Part shown: positions 51,037 to 52,824 of the stretch, piece by piece | Layout: each line of letters starts with the position of its first letter | How positions within the stretch are numbered: the first letter of the stretch is position 1 | Source of the DNA: Clostridiales bacterium | GTDB lineage: Bacteria; Bacillota; Clostridia; Lachnospirales; Anaerotignaceae | Assembly (NCBI GenBank): GCA_018364635.1 | Contig: JAGZLR010000009.1 | Location: forward strand, 1 to 52,824 | Direction of reading: 5' to 3' | DNA length: 52,824 nucleotides | Translations under genes and position numbers: made by a program | Notes under the pieces: generated by a model | Databases searched by the model: none | What the model was told of the DNA's origin: nothing | Seen by the model: only the letters and a program-made list of their open reading frames with translations

Positions 51037-51867
51037 ATGAGTAGAGCAGATAAAATTTTTATACAGAACTGTAAAGATATTTTAGAAAACGGTTATTCCT
51101 CTGAGAATCAAAAAGTGAGGCCGGTGTGGGAAGACGGGACCCCTGCCTATACTTTAAAACGATTTGGCATAGTCAATCGGTATGACCTGTCTAAAGAGTT
51201 TCCTATTTTGACGCTACGGCATACCAATTGGAAAGCGGCGATTGACGAGATCTTATGGATTTGGCAGAAAAAGTCTAATCATATACAGGATTTAAACAGC
51301 CATATTTGGGATGAATGGGCTGATCAAGATGGAAGTATCGGGAAAGCCTATGGCTATCAGCTTGGAGTAAAACACAAATATAAAGAGGGAATGTTCGATC
51401 AAGTTGACCGCGTGCTGTATGATTTAAAACATAACCCCTACAGCAGAAGAATTATGACAAATATTTATACATTCAGTGACTTGCATGAAATGAATCTTTA
51501 TCCCTGTGCGTACAGTATGACATTTAATGTTACTGAAAACAGACTTAATGCTATATTAAACCAGAGATCTCAAGATACGTTGATGGCGAACAACTGGAAT
51601 GTAGTTCAATATGCGGTGTTGATTCATATGCTGGCGCAGGTTAGTGGCTTAGTTGCTGGGGAATTAGTGCATGTAATTGCTGATATGCATATTTATGACA
51701 GACATATTCCTTTGGTGGAGGAATTAATTACTAGAAAGCCTTTTCCGGCACCGCATTTTACTATGAATCCTGAGATCAAAGATTTCTATGATTTCCGTGT
51801 AGAGGATTTTAAGATCGAAGGATATGAGTATGGAAAAAATATTGGAAAAATACCAGTAGCAATCTAA
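51037..51867 (+). CDS. thyA: Thymidylate synthase ThyA
   Basis: Makes dTMP from dUMP using 5,10-methylene-THF, 276 residues. The catalytic Cys157 is in LYPCAYSMTF, and RSQD (177-180) contributes to phosphate binding. The usual PCHxxxQF is changed to PCAYSMTF here, a variant I have seen in clostridial-type ThyA proteins, so it is likely still active. ATG 51037 follows CAAGGAGG; the in-frame ATG at 50995 has no site. folA follows 11 bases later, the standard partner that regenerates THF from the DHF product. Confidence 0.95.
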   Translation: MSRADKIFIQNCKDILENGYSSENQKVRPVWEDGTPAYTLKRFGIVNRYDLSKEFPILTLRHTNWKAAIDEILWIWQKKSNHIQDLNSHIWDEWADQDGSIGKAYGYQLGVKHKYKEGMFDQVDRVLYDLKHNPYSRRIMTNIYTFSDLHEMNLYPCAYSMTFNVTENRLNAILNQRSQDTLMANNWNVVQYAVLIHMLAQVSGLVAGELVHVIADMHIYDRHIPLVEELITRKPFPAPHFTMNPEIKDFYDFRVEDFKIEGYEYGKNIGKIPVAI

Positions 51868-51878
51868 GGAGTTTACAT

Positions 51879-52376
51879 ATGACTATAATCGTAGCAGTAG
51901 ATAAAAATTGGGCTATTGGAAAAGATGGAGATCTGCTTTTTAGAATTTCTGAGGATTTAAAGCAGTTTCGGGAAAAAACAAGTGGAAATGTCATTGTTGT
52001 TGGCAGAAAAACGTTGGAGTCTTTTCCAAATAGCAAACCATTAAAAAATCGAGTGAACATAGTATTGACAAACAAGAAAGATTTTCAAATGGAGAGCGCA
52101 GTGGTCTGTCATAGTGTGGAAGAAGTTCTAGCTGTGTGTGGCCAATATAGAGAAAAAGAGATCTATATTGCCGGAGGCGCTAGTGTTTACCATGAATTTC
52201 TTCCTTTTTGTGAAAAAGCCATTGTAACGACTGTGGAACATGTTTTTGAAGCAGATACCTTTATGGATTGTTTAGATGTTCATCCGGATTGGGCTTTGCT
52301 GGAAACAAGCGAACCAATGGAGGATCATGGGATGGTTTATTACCGAAAAATCTATATAAATAAAAATAATAGTTGA
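51879..52376 (+). CDS. folA: Dihydrofolate reductase FolA
   Basis: NADPH enzyme reducing DHF to THF, 165 residues. Start TIIVAVDKNWAIGKDGDLLF, quoted in part as VAVDKNWAIGKDG, then the acid residue in SEDLKQF and the cofactor motif VVGRKTLESFP, and later IYIAGGASVYHEF. It follows thyA by 11 bases, so both are one unit. The trimethoprim-target fold is intact. AAGGAG precedes ATG 51879. Downstream, a new promoter starts the rpsF operon. Confidence 0.96.
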   Translation: MTIIVAVDKNWAIGKDGDLLFRISEDLKQFREKTSGNVIVVGRKTLESFPNSKPLKNRVNIVLTNKKDFQMESAVVCHSVEEVLAVCGQYREKEIYIAGGASVYHEFLPFCEKAIVTTVEHVFEADTFMDCLDVHPDWALLETSEPMEDHGMVYYRKIYINKNNS

Positions 52377-52401
52377 AATTATCTGTTAAATGTGGTAAAA
52401 T
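52373..52401 (+). promoter_or_regulatory. Promoter of the rpsF operon
   Basis: TTGAAA (52373-52378), 17-base spacer, TAAAAT (52396-52401). Confidence 0.7.
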
Positions 52402-52403
52402 GA

Positions 52404-52460
52404 ACAACCGTAACATGTGAATATCCTTGCTCTTTTCTTAAAGAAAAGGGCCAAATGTCC
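52404..52460 (+). promoter_or_regulatory. Possible S6:S18 autoregulatory leader
   Basis: The rpsF leader has CCG near 52408, a stem GCTCTTTTCT / AGAAAAGGGC (one G-U) around UAA, and ACATGT/AATGTCC flanks that might pair around it. This resembles the CCG-bulge leader that the S6:S18 complex binds in other bacteria, but my pairing is by eye. Confidence 0.4.
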
Positions 52461-52480
52461 AGAAGGAGGTGTATTTAGGG

Positions 52481-52768
52481 ATGAACAAATACGAATTAGC
52501 ATTAGTATTAAGCCCATCTATCGACGAAGAAACAAAAAACGCTGAAATGACAAAAATTCAGGAATTGATTGAAAGATTCGGCGGTAAAATCGAGAAGGTT
52601 GACGAATGGGGCAAGAGAAGACTTGCTTACCCAATTGCAAAAAACAACGAGGGCTTCTACAGCTTTACAACATTTGAGGCAGACCCATCTGCTCCAGCAG
52701 AAATTGAAAGCCGTGTGCGTATTATGGAAAACGTACTCAGATATCTTATTGTTCGTAAGGAAGGCTGA
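52481..52768 (+). CDS. rpsF: Ribosomal protein bS6
   Basis: 30S subunit protein of 96 residues, start MNKYELALVLSPSIDEE, with the conserved RFGGKIEKVDEWGKRRLAYPI (quoted in part: EWGKRRLAYPI). It forms a heterodimer with S18 on the platform. ATG 52481 is preferred; AGAAGGAGG ends 12 bases upstream, and the in-frame GTG at 52469 is inside that site. ssb follows 14 bases later, giving the standard rpsF-ssb-rpsR order. Confidence 0.96.
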   Translation: MNKYELALVLSPSIDEETKNAEMTKIQELIERFGGKIEKVDEWGKRRLAYPIAKNNEGFYSFTTFEADPSAPAEIESRVRIMENVLRYLIVRKEG

Positions 52769-52782
52769 TCGGAGGGATTGAT

Positions 52783-52824
52783 ATGAATAAAGTCATATTA
52801 ATGGGAAGATTGGCAAGAGATCCT
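52783..52824 (+). CDS. ssb: Single-stranded DNA-binding protein (3' partial)
   Basis: Only the first 14 codons lie in the window: MNKVILMGRLARDP, the standard SSB start. CGGAGGG precedes ATG 52783. Order after rpsF confirms it; the rest of the gene, and presumably rpsR, are beyond the window end. Confidence 0.92.
   Translation, partial: MNKVILMGRLARDP

Noticed and set aside
1..52824. CRISPR arrays, insertion sequences, prophage genes, tRNA genes
   Set aside because: No regularly spaced repeats, transposase or integrase motifs, phage structural genes or tRNA cloverleaf signatures were noticed on either strand.

Overview
The window looks like chromosomal DNA of a low-GC, obligately anaerobic Clostridia-type bacterium (Lachnospirales-like; genus not assignable by reading alone). 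The clues are AT-rich DNA with strong AGGAGG ribosome sites and occasional TTG/GTG starts, a Gram-positive tadA - SRP RNA - dnaX - ybaB - recR neighbourhood, a large Gram-positive SRP RNA with an Alu domain, cdaA/cdaR, a clostridial MoeA-like protein with a Cys tail, and a sigma-54 controlled acetoin-type dehydrogenase operon. I see no insertion sequence, prophage, CRISPR array or tRNA gene.

Layout. 1-2.9 kb: a MacA/MacB-like tripartite ABC exporter, cut at its 5' end. 3-7 kb: a Crp-like protein lacking its DNA-binding domain, divergent from a molybdenum-cofactor operon (moaC, mogA, moeA-like, moaA, MOSC). 7-11.6 kb, minus strand: ZIP metal transporter, CcdA-TlpA fusion, DUF308 protein, gamma-glutamyltransferase family enzyme. 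11.7-20.5 kb: enoyl-CoA hydratase-like protein, topoisomerase III, GntR and LysR regulators, beta-carbonic anhydrase, purine permease, VOC protein, AlaX-type editing protein. 20.5-26.1 kb, minus strand: a CAT-like acetyltransferase coupled to a membrane protein, and a Gld-like ABC operon with a DUF4340 protein.

26.5-36.1 kb is the most coherent metabolic unit. An AcoR-type enhancer-binding protein is divergent from a sigma-54 promoter with TGTGACA/TGTCACA upstream sites. That promoter drives E1-alpha, E1-beta, E2 and a lipoyl-carrying E3, followed by a 4-hydroxybutyrate-dehydrogenase-like iron alcohol dehydrogenase and an SDR. Acetoin or a related 2-hydroxyketone is the likely E1 substrate, with the two dehydrogenases handling alcohols, carbonyls or redox balance.

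36.2-38.3 kb holds an SGNH esterase and a small metal/Fe-S themed cluster (NifU C-terminal domain protein, Cys-rich small protein, DUF134 regulator, NifX/NifB-like His-rich protein). Its second half has its own promoter inside a 9+9 bp palindrome. 38.4-40.7 kb has a PF06541 membrane protein, an orphan DUF6630-like gene and a 511-base gap with an unexplained wobble-paired hairpin. 40.7-44.3 kb, minus strand, is the c-di-AMP synthase operon (two unknown membrane proteins, cdaA, cdaR).

44.5-52.8 kb is core housekeeping: DUF815 ATPase, tadA, SRP RNA, dnaX, glyA, ybaB, recR, thyA, folA, and rpsF with the start of ssb (cut by the window end).
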